From the NCBI RefSeq assembly GCF_009184425.1, contig NZ_WELG01000001.1:310001-374000 (forward strand): DNA of 64,000 nucleotides, written 5' to 3'. The translations under genes and the position numbers were made by a program. Under the pieces are notes generated by a model. The model saw only the letters and a list, made by a program, of their open reading frames with translations. It was not told the DNA's origin and searched no databases. Below, in pieces: positions 8,354-17,521 of this stretch. The stretch comes from Flagellimonas olearia (GTDB lineage: Bacteria > Bacteroidota > Bacteroidia > Flavobacteriales > Flavobacteriaceae). Every line of letters begins with the position of its first letter. The first letter of the stretch is position 1.

Positions 8354-11041
8354 ATGCAGGACCAAAACAAATATTATCTGGGGATTGATATAGGAGGTAG
8401 CCATTTTGCCCTTGGTGTGGTGGATGCCTCACAAATGGGCTTGCTTGTGGAAACGGTGGAACGTTATCCTGTGGACAGTGATTTGCCAGCACAGGATTTT
8501 TTGGACCAATTGGTTTCTGCCATCAAGGGATCCATTAAAAAGTTCCAAAAGCCAATTAATGGCATTGGCCTTTCCGTTCCCGGTCCATTTGACTATACCA
8601 ATGGGGTTTCCCATATCCGTGGACTCAACAAATACGACGCATTGTTTGGGGTCAACTTGAAGCTCTTTCTTTGGGCTCATTTACAAGATACTTTGGCGTC
8701 CTCCGGGAACATTGCCTTTATCAACGATGCGGACAGTTTTGTCCTAGGGGAGGCCTATACCAACAATCTGGATAAAGGAAGGGTTTTTGGGGTGACCTTG
8801 GGCACGGGAATAGGCTCGGGCTTTGTCATTGACGGAAATGTGGTCACCGAACATGCCAACATACCCCATGACGGCAATATGTATAACCTTCCCTTTAAAA
8901 GCAAAAGAGTGGAGGATTGGATTTCCACCCAATGGTTTTTGGAAACTTTTACCAAGACCACAGGAATCACTGTGGACAATGTGAAGGAAATTGCCGAACA
9001 AGCGGAAACCTTGGAAAAGGCCAAGGGAATCTTTGAACAATACGGACAGCATTTGGGTGAAGTGATGACTTCTCTTTCGGAAGAGTTCAAACCAGATGCC
9101 CTTGTTATTGGAGGAAGCATATCCAAGAGCTATCACCTTTTCAGCCAAGCTTTTGAAGCTTGTTTCCCGGTCCTCCCCAATATTCATATTACAAAAGGCA
9201 CGGCCCATGCGGCCATTTTGGGTGCCGTTATACATTTAACCATTAAACAGAATAAATTGAGCACAAAAAGAAACACGGAGCAGTATGTGATGCCAATGCA
9301 GGCAGATGGGTCAAGAACAGGTGAAGGCTATATGGTGTACCCCTCTTTTGAGATTTCCATGGGGACTGTTTCCATGGGCGTGGAGAGCCTCGTGGATGAA
9401 CTTCCCAAAACAGGATGTGTTCTCATAGACGGTTATATGGGCGCATACTGGAAAGAATTTATGGCACGATTGTCCAGCGAACTGCAAAAGAAAAACGTAA
9501 AACATATCAACTATGATATGGCTTCGGCATACAAGGAAGTTTCGGCCATAGAGGAAATGGTTGCACCCTATTTGGGGGGAGACGACCCTGTTTTTGGAAA
9601 GATATTTCCCGGAGATCTAAAAGAATTTTTCGATGAGGAAAAATTGCGATCTATCATACCAGAGGAGGGTGTCCTCAATATTATCTATGGGCCGGGAGCA
9701 GCCTTAAGTGGTTGGAAAGGGACCATTGTTTATATGGATATCCCAAAGAATGAGATACAATTTCGTTCCAGGGCAGGGCAAGTTGCCAATTTGGGCAATA
9801 TCATGGTGGCAGATAAAAAGCATCAATACAAGCGTATGTACTTTATTGATTGGCCGGTCCTGAATAAGCATAAACACCAATTATTAAAGGATATGGATTA
9901 TGTTGTGGACGGGCAGTTTGAAGGTGATGTATCATGGTGTTCGGGAGATACCTTGCGAAAAGCGCTTCAGGAAATGTCTGCCCATGCCTTTAGGCCAAGA
10001 CCTTGGTTCTCACCCGGGATTTGGGGAGGGGATTGGATGAAGGAAAAAATTGAAGGACTGGCGCAAAATGTGCCCAACTATGCATGGTCCTTTGAACTCA
10101 TTGCGCCAGAAAATGGGATTGTTATTTCAAACAACGGTGCCCGATTGGAGATTTCCTTTGATTTTTTGATGTTTCAGGATAATCAGGCCATTTTGGGCAA
10201 AGCGGCAGATATTTTTGGGACGGATTTCCCCATACGGTTCGATTATTTGGATACGGTGAATGGACAGAACCTATCCGTGCAGTGCCATCCCACTTTGGAA
10301 TACATGCGGGAAAATTTCGGGGAAAACTTTACCCAGGATGAAACCTATTATATTTTGGATGCCGAGGCCGGTGCCCAGGTGTATCTCGGCTTTAAGGAAG
10401 GGGTGCAAAAAGAGGAATTCCAAGAGGCCTTGGAGCAGAGCCATGCCCAAGTGAAGCCCATGCCAGTTGAAAAATATGTACAGACGTTCGATGCCAAAAA
10501 GCACGATCTTTTTCTTATCCCAAATGGAACCGTGCATTGTTCCGGCATCGGGAACCTAGTACTGGAAATCAGTAGTACACCTTACATCTTTACGTTTAAG
10601 ATGTATGATTGGATGCGCATGGATCTGGATGGAAAGCCAAGGCCACTGAATATTGAGCGTGGTGTGGCCAACCTGAACATGGAGTGCCAAGGGGATAGGG
10701 TAGAAGTAGAGTATATTTCCAAACCACAAGTGGTACAATCCGGTGACCATTGGAAGAAGGTGAAATTGCCAACCCATTCAAAGCATTTTTATGAAATCCA
10801 TAGATTTGAGTTCACTGACAAAATGATCATTGATACGGAAGAACAATGCCATATCCTTAACTTGGTGGAGGGGACAAAGATACGGGTGGTGGCCCAAAAC
10901 AGGAGTATGGATATCCATTATGCCGAAACCTTTGTGGTCCCCGCTGCGGTAGGGCGTTACACGATTGAGAATTTGGGCAAAGGAGAGGCAAAAGTGATCC
11001 AATCCAATGTAAAACCAGAATTCTGTAAAACCGGATTTTAA
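8354..11041 (+). CDS. ROK-family sugar kinase fused to type I phosphomannose isomerase
   Basis: One 895-residue protein joins two consecutive steps of mannose use: phosphorylation, then conversion of mannose-6-phosphate to fructose-6-phosphate. Residues 1-295 are a ROK kinase with the phosphate loop 'GIDIGGSHFALG', a catalytic-Asp segment 'FINDADSFVLGEA' and a second loop 'TLGTGIGSGF'. The zinc-binding Cys cluster of classical ROK proteins is absent, replaced by 'NMYNLPFKSKRVEDWIST'. Residues 320-500 form a middle region I cannot assign. Residues 500-895 are cupin-type phosphomannose isomerase, with metal ligands suggested by 'SVQCHPT' (near 641) and 'NGTVHCSGIGNLVLEIS' (near 723). No signal peptide, so cytoplasmic. 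Adjacent GH92 and sugar-porter genes fit a mannose pathway. A glucose or N-acetylhexosamine substrate for the kinase half cannot be excluded. Confidence 0.87.
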   Translation: MQDQNKYYLGIDIGGSHFALGVVDASQMGLLVETVERYPVDSDLPAQDFLDQLVSAIKGSIKKFQKPINGIGLSVPGPFDYTNGVSHIRGLNKYDALFGVNLKLFLWAHLQDTLASSGNIAFINDADSFVLGEAYTNNLDKGRVFGVTLGTGIGSGFVIDGNVVTEHANIPHDGNMYNLPFKSKRVEDWISTQWFLETFTKTTGITVDNVKEIAEQAETLEKAKGIFEQYGQHLGEVMTSLSEEFKPDALVIGGSISKSYHLFSQAFEACFPVLPNIHITKGTAHAAILGAVIHLTIKQNKLSTKRNTEQYVMPMQADGSRTGEGYMVYPSFEISMGTVSMGVESLVDELPKTGCVLIDGYMGAYWKEFMARLSSELQKKNVKHINYDMASAYKEVSAIEEMVAPYLGGDDPVFGKIFPGDLKEFFDEEKLRSIIPEEGVLNIIYGPGAALSGWKGTIVYMDIPKNEIQFRSRAGQVANLGNIMVADKKHQYKRMYFIDWPVLNKHKHQLLKDMDYVVDGQFEGDVSWCSGDTLRKALQEMSAHAFRPRPWFSPGIWGGDWMKEKIEGLAQNVPNYAWSFELIAPENGIVISNNGARLEISFDFLMFQDNQAILGKAADIFGTDFPIRFDYLDTVNGQNLSVQCHPTLEYMRENFGENFTQDETYYILDAEAGAQVYLGFKEGVQKEEFQEALEQSHAQVKPMPVEKYVQTFDAKKHDLFLIPNGTVHCSGIGNLVLEISSTPYIFTFKMYDWMRMDLDGKPRPLNIERGVANLNMECQGDRVEVEYISKPQVVQSGDHWKKVKLPTHSKHFYEIHRFEFTDKMIIDTEEQCHILNLVEGTKIRVVAQNRSMDIHYAETFVVPAAVGRYTIENLGKGEAKVIQSNVKPEFCKTGF

Positions 11042-11055
11042 TCATTGACTAAAGC

Positions 11056-12405
11056 ATGGAAGCACAAAAAAACAACTACCTGTTCAAGATTACCGCCATT
11101 GGCGCATTGGGAGGTTTTTTATTTGGTTATGACACAGCTGTGATATCGGGTGCCATCGGTTTTATGGAAACCAAATTTTCACTGACCCCTTCACTAAAAG
11201 GTTGGGCTGTATCCAGTGCCATTTTGGGTTGCATTATAGGTGCCCTGACCGCTGGTTATGTGGCTGACCGGGTTGGTCGGAAAAAGGCCTTGATCATAAC
11301 AGCTCTGTTGTTTGCCATATCAGCCATAGGGTGTCTACTGGCACCAAGTTTCACCCTTTTGGTCATTGCGCGCATTATTGGAGGTGTAGGTGTTGGAGCG
11401 GCTTCCATGCTGTCTCCGTTATATATATCGGAAATTTCGCCGGCGGAAAAAAGAGGGTCCTTGGTCTCCCTATATCAATTGGGGATAGTCTTGGGAATCA
11501 TCATTGTGTATTTCTGCAATTATTTGGTGGCGCAAGCAGGGGATGAAGCTTGGAACGTTGCATATGGATGGCGCTATATGTTGGGGTCAGAGGCTTTGCC
11601 TGCCCTATTGTTTTTGGGTGCCCTGTTCTTGGTTCCGGAAAGCCCTCGTTGGTTGTCCAAGAACGGGAACAATGCGGAAGCCCTTCGTATTTTGGAAAAG
11701 CTGAATCCCAAGGAGAAAGCCATTGAAATCCATCAAGACATCCAGAAAGCCTTGCAACAGGAAAAAGGTAGATTATCCGAACTCTTTGAAAAAGGGTTCC
11801 GTACTGCAATCATTATTGGGGTGATTTTGGCTCTTTTTTCACAGATTACGGGTATCAACGCCATCATGTACTACGCCCCTGAAATATTGAAATCTGCAGG
11901 TTTTGGGGTGGATTCAGCCCTTATGCAGACCGTTCTGATAGGAGTGATCAATTCAATTTTCACCTTTGTGGCGATCAAATACATCGACAAGGCGGGGCGG
12001 AAAAAACTATTGCTATGGGGAATTCTGGGAATGATTGTTTGCCTGTTGGTTATTGGGGGCTTATATCAGTTTGATGCCCTTGGAGGACCTTGGCTGTTGA
12101 TTTTCATTTTGGGATTTGTGGCCTGTTTTGCATCTTCTTTAGGACCTATTCCCTGGGTGTTGATTGCAGAAATTTTTCCAACAAAAGTGCGGGGTGTGGC
12201 CATGTCCATATGCATCATGGTCCTATGGGTAGGGGTTATGCTCATATCACAGTTCACACCCGTATTGTTGAGTGATCTTGGTCCCTCCTATACGTTTTGG
12301 TTGTTCATGATAAACGCCATTTTCCTATGGGTATTCACGTATAGGATGATTCCGGAAACCAAGGGCAAGACCTTGGAAGAAATTGAAATGGGATGGAAGA
12401 AATAA
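11056..12405 (+). CDS. MFS sugar porter (GLUT/XylE-type), probable monosaccharide:H+ symporter
   Basis: An inner-membrane major facilitator of the sugar-porter family, 449 residues with twelve predicted membrane helices. The diagnostic signatures are present: 'GFLFGYDTAVISGA' in helix 1, 'DRVGRKKAL' after helix 2, 'PESPRWL' after helix 6, 'DKAGRKKLL' after helix 8, and 'PETKGKTLEEIE' at the C-terminus. The 'QITGINAIMYYAP' segment in helix 7 is typical of hexose/pentose binding. It starts 14 bases after the kinase-isomerase gene. Free mannose released in the periplasm is the likely cargo; that is inference from the neighbours. Confidence 0.93.
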   Translation: MEAQKNNYLFKITAIGALGGFLFGYDTAVISGAIGFMETKFSLTPSLKGWAVSSAILGCIIGALTAGYVADRVGRKKALIITALLFAISAIGCLLAPSFTLLVIARIIGGVGVGAASMLSPLYISEISPAEKRGSLVSLYQLGIVLGIIIVYFCNYLVAQAGDEAWNVAYGWRYMLGSEALPALLFLGALFLVPESPRWLSKNGNNAEALRILEKLNPKEKAIEIHQDIQKALQQEKGRLSELFEKGFRTAIIIGVILALFSQITGINAIMYYAPEILKSAGFGVDSALMQTVLIGVINSIFTFVAIKYIDKAGRKKLLLWGILGMIVCLLVIGGLYQFDALGGPWLLIFILGFVACFASSLGPIPWVLIAEIFPTKVRGVAMSICIMVLWVGVMLISQFTPVLLSDLGPSYTFWLFMINAIFLWVFTYRMIPETKGKTLEEIEMGWKK

Positions 12406-12415
12406 ATAGGTCATT

Positions 12416-14395
12416 ATGAAAATGTGTTCAAAGATCTTATGGTTTATGGTGACGCTTCTGCCCATGTTGGTATGTGGTCAGATAGAGTTGCCCCCAATTT
12501 TTTCTTCCCATATGGTATTGCCTAGGAATAAGCAAATTCCTATTGAAGGGAAGGCAGAACCAAGGACTACATTGACCATTACCATTGGAAGCCAAAGACA
12601 TACGGCAAAAGCGGATAAAAATGGAGTTTGGAAAGTGAATCTGCAACCCATGGCTGCCGGAGGACCTTTCGTCCTTCAAATTGAAGATGATCAAGGGAGG
12701 GAATTGACCTTGGACAACCTATTGGTCGGTGACTTATGGCTGTGTGCAGGTCAATCCAACATGCAGTACACCCTGAATATGCTGCAGTATAAGGAAACCC
12801 CGAATGACAACTATGATTCCCCCAACCTTAGGTTGTGTTCGGTATGGGTAGACCGGGATTATCTTCCCAGGAAAAATGTATCCAATGCCGTATGGCAGGA
12901 AGTGTCCAAGGAAGTTGCCCGGAACTTCAGTGCCGTCGGTTATTTTTTTGGGAAAGACCTCGTTGGGGAACAAGAAGTTCCCATAGGCCTTATCAGTAGC
13001 AATTTGGGAGCTACGGCCATTGAAACCTGGATGGGAATGGATGTCCTCAAGACATTTCCACAGTTTGATGAGGTTACGCAAAAGATTGGTAAAATCAACA
13101 AAAGCTTTAAAACCTTGGATGCTGAGTTGGCAAAATTCAGAAAGAAATGGGATGAGAAGTATTATTTAAAAGGGCCTGGTATTGAAGAGAAATGGTACAA
13201 GGAAGGCTATGATTATTCCAATTGGGAAGAATGTACCCTGCCTGCTTTCTGGGATGATTTTGGATACGCTTCGCATGATGGTAGCATGTGGTTCAAGCGA
13301 ACCTTTGATTTGGATTCCATTCAATTGAAAAAAGATGTCAGTATCGTTCTTAACCAAATTGATGATTACGATAGGGTATGGGTCAACGGGGTACAAATAG
13401 GGGAGTCTTTTGGGAAAAGTAATTTCAGGAATTATTCCGCACCAAAGGAAATTCTTCGTGAGAAAGGAAATGTACTCACGGTACGTGTCTTTGATGTCGG
13501 CGGGAAAGGAGGAATCTACACCAATGCTTTTTGGGGCAATTCCATTCTTAATGGGACTTGGAAATATAAAAAGGGGGTGAGTATAGATCATAATCGGTTT
13601 CCACAACCGGAAGTGGCCAATGGCAGTCCATTTTCGCATCCCATGCTCCTGTACAATGCCAGTATAGCACCATTGCACAAACTACCCATAACCGGGGTGA
13701 TCTGGTACCAAGGGGAATCCAATGAATCCAGGGCCGTGGAATATGGTTCACTATTGCAGGCCATGATCCAAGATTGGCGTAAGCAATGGAACAATCCCCA
13801 AATGCCTTTTCTAGTGGTTCAATTGGCAAACTATAGACAAGAAGATACTCAACCAAAGAATAGTCAGTGGGCCGAATTACGGGAGTCCCAAATGAAGGCC
13901 ACCACTCTGGAGAATGTGGACATTGTGACCGCAATCGATATTGGGGATGCCAATGATATCCATCCTTACAATAAAAAAGAGGTGGGAAGGCGATTGGCCC
14001 TATTGGCAAGGCATTATGCCTATGGTAAAACCTTGGGAAAAGGCCCTGTTTATAAAAATAGTATCCGGTCGGATTCATCCATCACCATCGATTTTGAGAC
14101 TTATGGTAGCCCAATAAAGAGTACGGACAAATATGGTTATGTAAGAGGTTTTGCCATTGCTGGAGCGGATGGAAAGTTCTATTGGGCCAAAGCCAAGGTT
14201 TTGAATGATACCCAAGTAGAGGTATATCACGAAGATATCAAAAAACCAATGTATGTCAGGTATGCGTGGTCCGATAACCCGGGACCATTGGATTTGGTGA
14301 ATGGGGATGGGCTTCCAGCCTTTCCTTTTAGAACCGATGATTTTGAGTTGAGTACAGCAAAGAATACATACCAATACGATCCCCATGCATTTTAG
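12416..14395 (+). CDS. Sialate O-acetylesterase-like SGNH esterase (exported)
   Basis: An exported carbohydrate esterase of the SASA/SGNH type, which removes O-acetyl groups from sugars. After a signal peptide ('LLPMLVCGQ') comes an N-terminal beta region, then the catalytic block I motif 'CAGQSNMQYTL' with Ser near residue 112. 'IWYQGESNES' supplies the conserved Gly/Asn block, and 'DIGDANDIHPYNK' (near 514) the Asp-His pair. Between about residues 240 and 370 there is an inserted galactose-binding-like sheet domain ('GSMWFKRTFDLDS', 'DRVWVNGVQIGES'), common in this family. At 659 residues it matches usual Bacteroidota members. In this locus it probably deacetylates an O-acetylated mannose-type glycan so that GH92 can act; sialic acid itself is not implied. 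Confidence 0.88.
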   Translation: MKMCSKILWFMVTLLPMLVCGQIELPPIFSSHMVLPRNKQIPIEGKAEPRTTLTITIGSQRHTAKADKNGVWKVNLQPMAAGGPFVLQIEDDQGRELTLDNLLVGDLWLCAGQSNMQYTLNMLQYKETPNDNYDSPNLRLCSVWVDRDYLPRKNVSNAVWQEVSKEVARNFSAVGYFFGKDLVGEQEVPIGLISSNLGATAIETWMGMDVLKTFPQFDEVTQKIGKINKSFKTLDAELAKFRKKWDEKYYLKGPGIEEKWYKEGYDYSNWEECTLPAFWDDFGYASHDGSMWFKRTFDLDSIQLKKDVSIVLNQIDDYDRVWVNGVQIGESFGKSNFRNYSAPKEILREKGNVLTVRVFDVGGKGGIYTNAFWGNSILNGTWKYKKGVSIDHNRFPQPEVANGSPFSHPMLLYNASIAPLHKLPITGVIWYQGESNESRAVEYGSLLQAMIQDWRKQWNNPQMPFLVVQLANYRQEDTQPKNSQWAELRESQMKATTLENVDIVTAIDIGDANDIHPYNKKEVGRRLALLARHYAYGKTLGKGPVYKNSIRSDSSITIDFETYGSPIKSTDKYGYVRGFAIAGADGKFYWAKAKVLNDTQVEVYHEDIKKPMYVRYAWSDNPGPLDLVNGDGLPAFPFRTDDFELSTAKNTYQYDPHAF

Positions 14396-14452
14396 CAGTG
14401 GGTTGTTGTAGAATCAGTAAACAATAGGTCTTGATACCTAAAATGAAGATAT

Positions 14453-15688
14453 ATGAAATACATAAAATCAATTTATTCCTTGAGTCAACAAGTAATGGGC
14501 ATTGCAGCGATTGCATTGTTGTGCGCCTCCTGCATGGATAAAAAGGAAACAAAGGAGAACCAAGAGGAGAATAGAGCAGAAGTAAATGTTGGTATGGCGG
14601 AGAAATCAACAGCGTGGAGCCAACTCTTCATTAAAAATGAAGGGTGGTTTGGAGGAGATGGTATTTTTGGGATTCCAATGGATGGCAAGGAGTTTATCCC
14701 AGCAACAGATGGCACGGTGACCCTTTTTACTTTTGGGGATACCATGATTGGTCATCATGACGGGGAAACCCTCTTGCCAGACGATTTTTTGATGATCAAT
14801 AACTCGGTGGGAATCCTGAAAGGAAAAGAACCGGATTCGGAAAAAATTACGTTTCATTGGAAAGAAACAACAGAAGGTAAGGCTGAGGGACTTTTCAAAC
14901 CCAATACGCCGAACGCAAGACCCCATGATTACTATTGGTTGGGGGATGGTTTTGTCAATACGGAAGGGGATGGCAATCTATATATTTTTGCATATCCTGT
15001 ACGGGAAAAGGACACTGCCGGGATTGGAGGATTCACATTTGAGCAGGTTGGGGTGAACCTATTACAGATTCCGGAGAACAGTCAGCCCCCATATACAGAT
15101 CATAAGCAATTGGAGACCCCATTTTTTGATTCGGAGACCCAAACCTCATTTGGTAGCGCTATTTACGTGAATACAGAATCGGCAGGGGCACCAAACCCTG
15201 ATGGTTATATCTACACTTATGCGGTATCTAATCAAGATGGGACAAAGGGACTGCTGGTGGCCAGGGCCTTGCCCAAGGATTTTGTCAAGTTTGGGCAATG
15301 GAAATTCTGGAATGGGTCCGATTGGGTAGCCAATATGGCGGATGCTGCATTGATTGCCCGGGATGTTTCCAATGAAATGAGTGTTTCCCCATTATCGGAC
15401 GGAAGTATCATACTCACCTACCAGCGCTATACCATGGGGCCGGAAGTAGCCATACAAGTTGGAGAGTCCCTTGTAGGACCGTTTGGAGAACCTGAAATAG
15501 TGTATAAGACCACTGAAAATGACACGAACAAAACGTATTTCACCTATAACGCCAAGGCTTATCCGCATCTTTCCAAACCGGGAAGTCTGTTGGCCAGCTA
15601 TAATGTAAATTCATTCGATTTTTGGGCGGATATTTTAAAAGACCCAAATCTTTATCGACCACGATTCCTTGAGATTCCTTTGGAATAG
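14453..15688 (+). CDS. DUF4185/DUF5005-like beta-propeller lipoprotein, possible glycoside hydrolase
   Basis: A 411-residue lipoprotein (signal 'IALLCASCMDKK', Cys near 25). After a charged linker the fold signature 'WFGGDGIFGIPM ... TLFTFGDTMIGHHDGE' appears, a pattern found in the DUF4185/DUF5005 group of five-bladed beta-propellers. Later blades contain 'LGDGFVNTEGDGNLYIFAY' and 'MSVSPLSDGSIILTYQRY'. Some DUF4185 proteins have been shown to be endo-D-arabinanases (family GH183, from memory); whether this member is an enzyme cannot be told from sequence. It is the last plus-strand gene of the locus, and its stop is four bases from the stop of the convergent regulator gene. Confidence 0.6.
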   Translation: MKYIKSIYSLSQQVMGIAAIALLCASCMDKKETKENQEENRAEVNVGMAEKSTAWSQLFIKNEGWFGGDGIFGIPMDGKEFIPATDGTVTLFTFGDTMIGHHDGETLLPDDFLMINNSVGILKGKEPDSEKITFHWKETTEGKAEGLFKPNTPNARPHDYYWLGDGFVNTEGDGNLYIFAYPVREKDTAGIGGFTFEQVGVNLLQIPENSQPPYTDHKQLETPFFDSETQTSFGSAIYVNTESAGAPNPDGYIYTYAVSNQDGTKGLLVARALPKDFVKFGQWKFWNGSDWVANMADAALIARDVSNEMSVSPLSDGSIILTYQRYTMGPEVAIQVGESLVGPFGEPEIVYKTTENDTNKTYFTYNAKAYPHLSKPGSLLASYNVNSFDFWADILKDPNLYRPRFLEIPLE

Positions 15689-15692
15689 GGTC

Positions 15693-16451
15693 TCAACGTT
15701 TAATGTCTATACTATAGGTGAATTGATCGGCCCGGTAATACCCAATGTTGTATTCTATGGGCCTGTTACCGGGATCGTAGACCACCCTTTTTCTTTGGAG
15801 AATGGCTGAGTTTACGGGTACCCCTAACTTTTCGGAAAGGGGTTTGTTGGCCAAAATGGCACTTATCTGTTCTCTGGAGAGAACTGGGACAGTATGGTAT
15901 TCATGCTCCAAAATGTCGTAAAGATGGCGTCCAAAATCCTCATTCCCCGTGATGCCTATTCTGGGATGGAAGTAACTTATGAAATACACAAAAGGACCAT
16001 TGTCCAATCCTCTGAGCCTTTCCAGTTTAAAGACTTCCTGGCCTTCCTTGATTTCCAGTTCCCCGGCAATTTCCATATCGGCCATAATCTTGGAGACCTT
16101 GATCTCATAATTTCTGAAATCAATCCCTTGGGCATGCATTTCCTGACTGAAACTTACCCAATTGGACAGTTTGGTCTCTACCTGTTTTTTGGCCACTTTG
16201 GTACCGACTCCTTTTTTTCTGATCAAAAGCTTTTCCTGGACCAATCTGTTGGTGGCCTGCCGAATGGTGTTCCGTGAAATACCCAGTCTTTTGGATAAAT
16301 CTACCTCTTTGGGCAAAAATTTTCCATTTTGATATTCCGGGTCATTGATCATGTCTCGAAGTATCTCCTCAACCTGCAAGTGTAAAGGCACAGGGCTATC
16401 ATGGTCTATGCTGAGGGACTTAAGGTCGTCCATGTTCTTTTGTTCAGACAT
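15693..16451 (-). CDS. GntR-family (HutC/UTRA subfamily) transcriptional regulator
   Basis: A 252-residue cytoplasmic repressor-type protein. The N-terminal winged helix is clear: 'PVPLHLQVEEILRDMI', then 'LPKEVDLSKRLGISRNTIRQ' as recognition helix, then the wing 'IRKKGVGTKV'. The C-terminal half is a UTRA ligand-sensing domain ('FKLERLRGLDNGPFVYFIS', 'YEHTVPV'-like region, 'RPIEYNIGYYRADQFTYSI'). UTRA domains often bind sugar phosphates, so a mannose- or fructose-phosphate signal from the upstream catabolic genes is plausible. The gene converges on the mannose locus, overlapping none of it. It is the only dedicated regulator next to that locus and is probably its controller. Confidence 0.92.
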   Translation of the reverse strand: MSEQKNMDDLKSLSIDHDSPVPLHLQVEEILRDMINDPEYQNGKFLPKEVDLSKRLGISRNTIRQATNRLVQEKLLIRKKGVGTKVAKKQVETKLSNWVSFSQEMHAQGIDFRNYEIKVSKIMADMEIAGELEIKEGQEVFKLERLRGLDNGPFVYFISYFHPRIGITGNEDFGRHLYDILEHEYHTVPVLSREQISAILANKPLSEKLGVPVNSAILQRKRVVYDPGNRPIEYNIGYYRADQFTYSIDIKR

Positions 16452-16529
16452 GAAGCAAACTTATAAAATTTGTTCTAATAACTACCTATTCCGGGCAATC
16501 GGATTTTATTAGGGTTCTTTATAAGTCAA

Positions 16530-16542
16530 TCCGTTAAACGGA
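16530..16542. promoter_or_regulatory. Short inverted repeat in the GntR/ATP-cone divergent intergenic region
   Basis: Arms TCCGT and ACGGA flank a TAA centre, between the divergently transcribed GntR gene and the ATP-cone gene. GntR operators are usually short palindromes of this size, so autoregulation is possible; the arms are only five bases, so chance is also possible. Confidence 0.25.
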
Positions 16543-16669
16543 ATTTACCCAATTTTTTGCCTGATTGGTAACGTGTATTGAGTTCCATAACAGAATTAAG
16601 TCCCAAGCGCATTAACGGGTAAGGATATTTTCAAGATATTTATGGAGGATTTTCCACATCAAAAAGAGT

Positions 16670-17518
16670 ATGCAAAAACAGGAATTCGATATTATAAAAT
16701 CCACAGGGGAGAAGACCAAGTTCTCCGTTTCAAAATTGGAAAACTCCCTAAAGGCCAGTGGGGCAGATGATGCTTTGGTGAAAAAAATCGTCAGTGTGGT
16801 CATGGACGAGCTCTACCCAGGAATCTCCACCAAGGAAATCTATAATAGGGCATTTGCCATGCTCAAAAAAACTAAATCGGTTTGTGCTTCAAAATATAAA
16901 TTGAAGAAGGCCATTTATGAACTGGGCCCCACGGGATTCCCTTTTGAACGGTTCATAAGCGGTATTTTATATTATTCGGGATACACCACCCAAGTGGGGC
17001 AAATGGTGCAAGGCACCTGTGTGTCCCATGAAATAGATGTGTTGGCTCATAAAGACGGAACCTTGAACATTATTGAATGCAAGTTTCATGGTGAGGATGG
17101 CCTAAAGTGCAATGTAAAGGTACCGTTGTACATTGCTTCCAGATACCATGACGTTAAAGGACCGCTCGAGTCGGAAAAGGAAAAAGAATATAATAATACT
17201 GCGGGATGGGTGGTTACCAACACCCGTTTCACCATGGATGCGCTCCAGTATGGAAAATGTGCGGGATTAAAACTATTGAGTTGGGACCATCCCTCCGGGA
17301 ATGGATTGAAGGATAGGATTGATCGGCTGAGGTTGTATCCCATTACGGTCTCCACTTTACTATCGGCAAGGGAAAAACAGTTTTTGTTGAACAGGGATAT
17401 TGTGTTGTGCCGTCAATTGTTGGAAGATAGTTTTTATTTGGACCATTTGGGGGTTTCCAATGGTAGAAAGAGTAGGATCATTAACGAAATGCAATCCCTG
17501 TGTCATACCCAGATTTAG
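16670..17518 (+). CDS. ATP-cone domain protein with Mrr-like PD-(D/E)xK nuclease-type domain
   Basis: The 282-residue product begins with an ATP-cone (about residues 3-90: 'IIKSTGEKTKFSVSKLENSL', 'CASKYKLKKAIYELGP'), the nucleotide-sensing module best known from ribonucleotide reductase and NrdR. It continues into a restriction-endonuclease-like domain with 'CVSHEIDVLAHKDGTLNIIE' followed by 'CKFH', matching an E-x-D ... E-C-K active-site pattern near residues 122-142. A nucleotide-gated DNA- or RNA-processing enzyme is a reasonable reading, but the biological role of this architecture is not known to me. No signal peptide. It ends three bases before the beta-CASP nuclease gene, so the two are co-transcribed and may work together. 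Confidence 0.8.
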   Translation: MQKQEFDIIKSTGEKTKFSVSKLENSLKASGADDALVKKIVSVVMDELYPGISTKEIYNRAFAMLKKTKSVCASKYKLKKAIYELGPTGFPFERFISGILYYSGYTTQVGQMVQGTCVSHEIDVLAHKDGTLNIIECKFHGEDGLKCNVKVPLYIASRYHDVKGPLESEKEKEYNNTAGWVVTNTRFTMDALQYGKCAGLKLLSWDHPSGNGLKDRIDRLRLYPITVSTLLSAREKQFLLNRDIVLCRQLLEDSFYLDHLGVSNGRKSRIINEMQSLCHTQI

Positions 17519-17521
17519 TAT

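Noticed and set aside
13166-14078. Two overlapping minus-strand frames inside the esterase gene
   Set aside because: Shadows of a gene with intact catalytic motifs on the plus strand.
12416-14395. Sialic acid catabolism locus
   Set aside because: The esterase family name suggests sialate, but no sialidase, NanA or NanE is present, while mannose genes are.
16511-16540. An AGGGT in the GntR/ATP-cone gap resembling the ECF-like motif
   Set aside because: The TTTS element and GTAYYTA are missing at the required spacing, so it is treated as chance.
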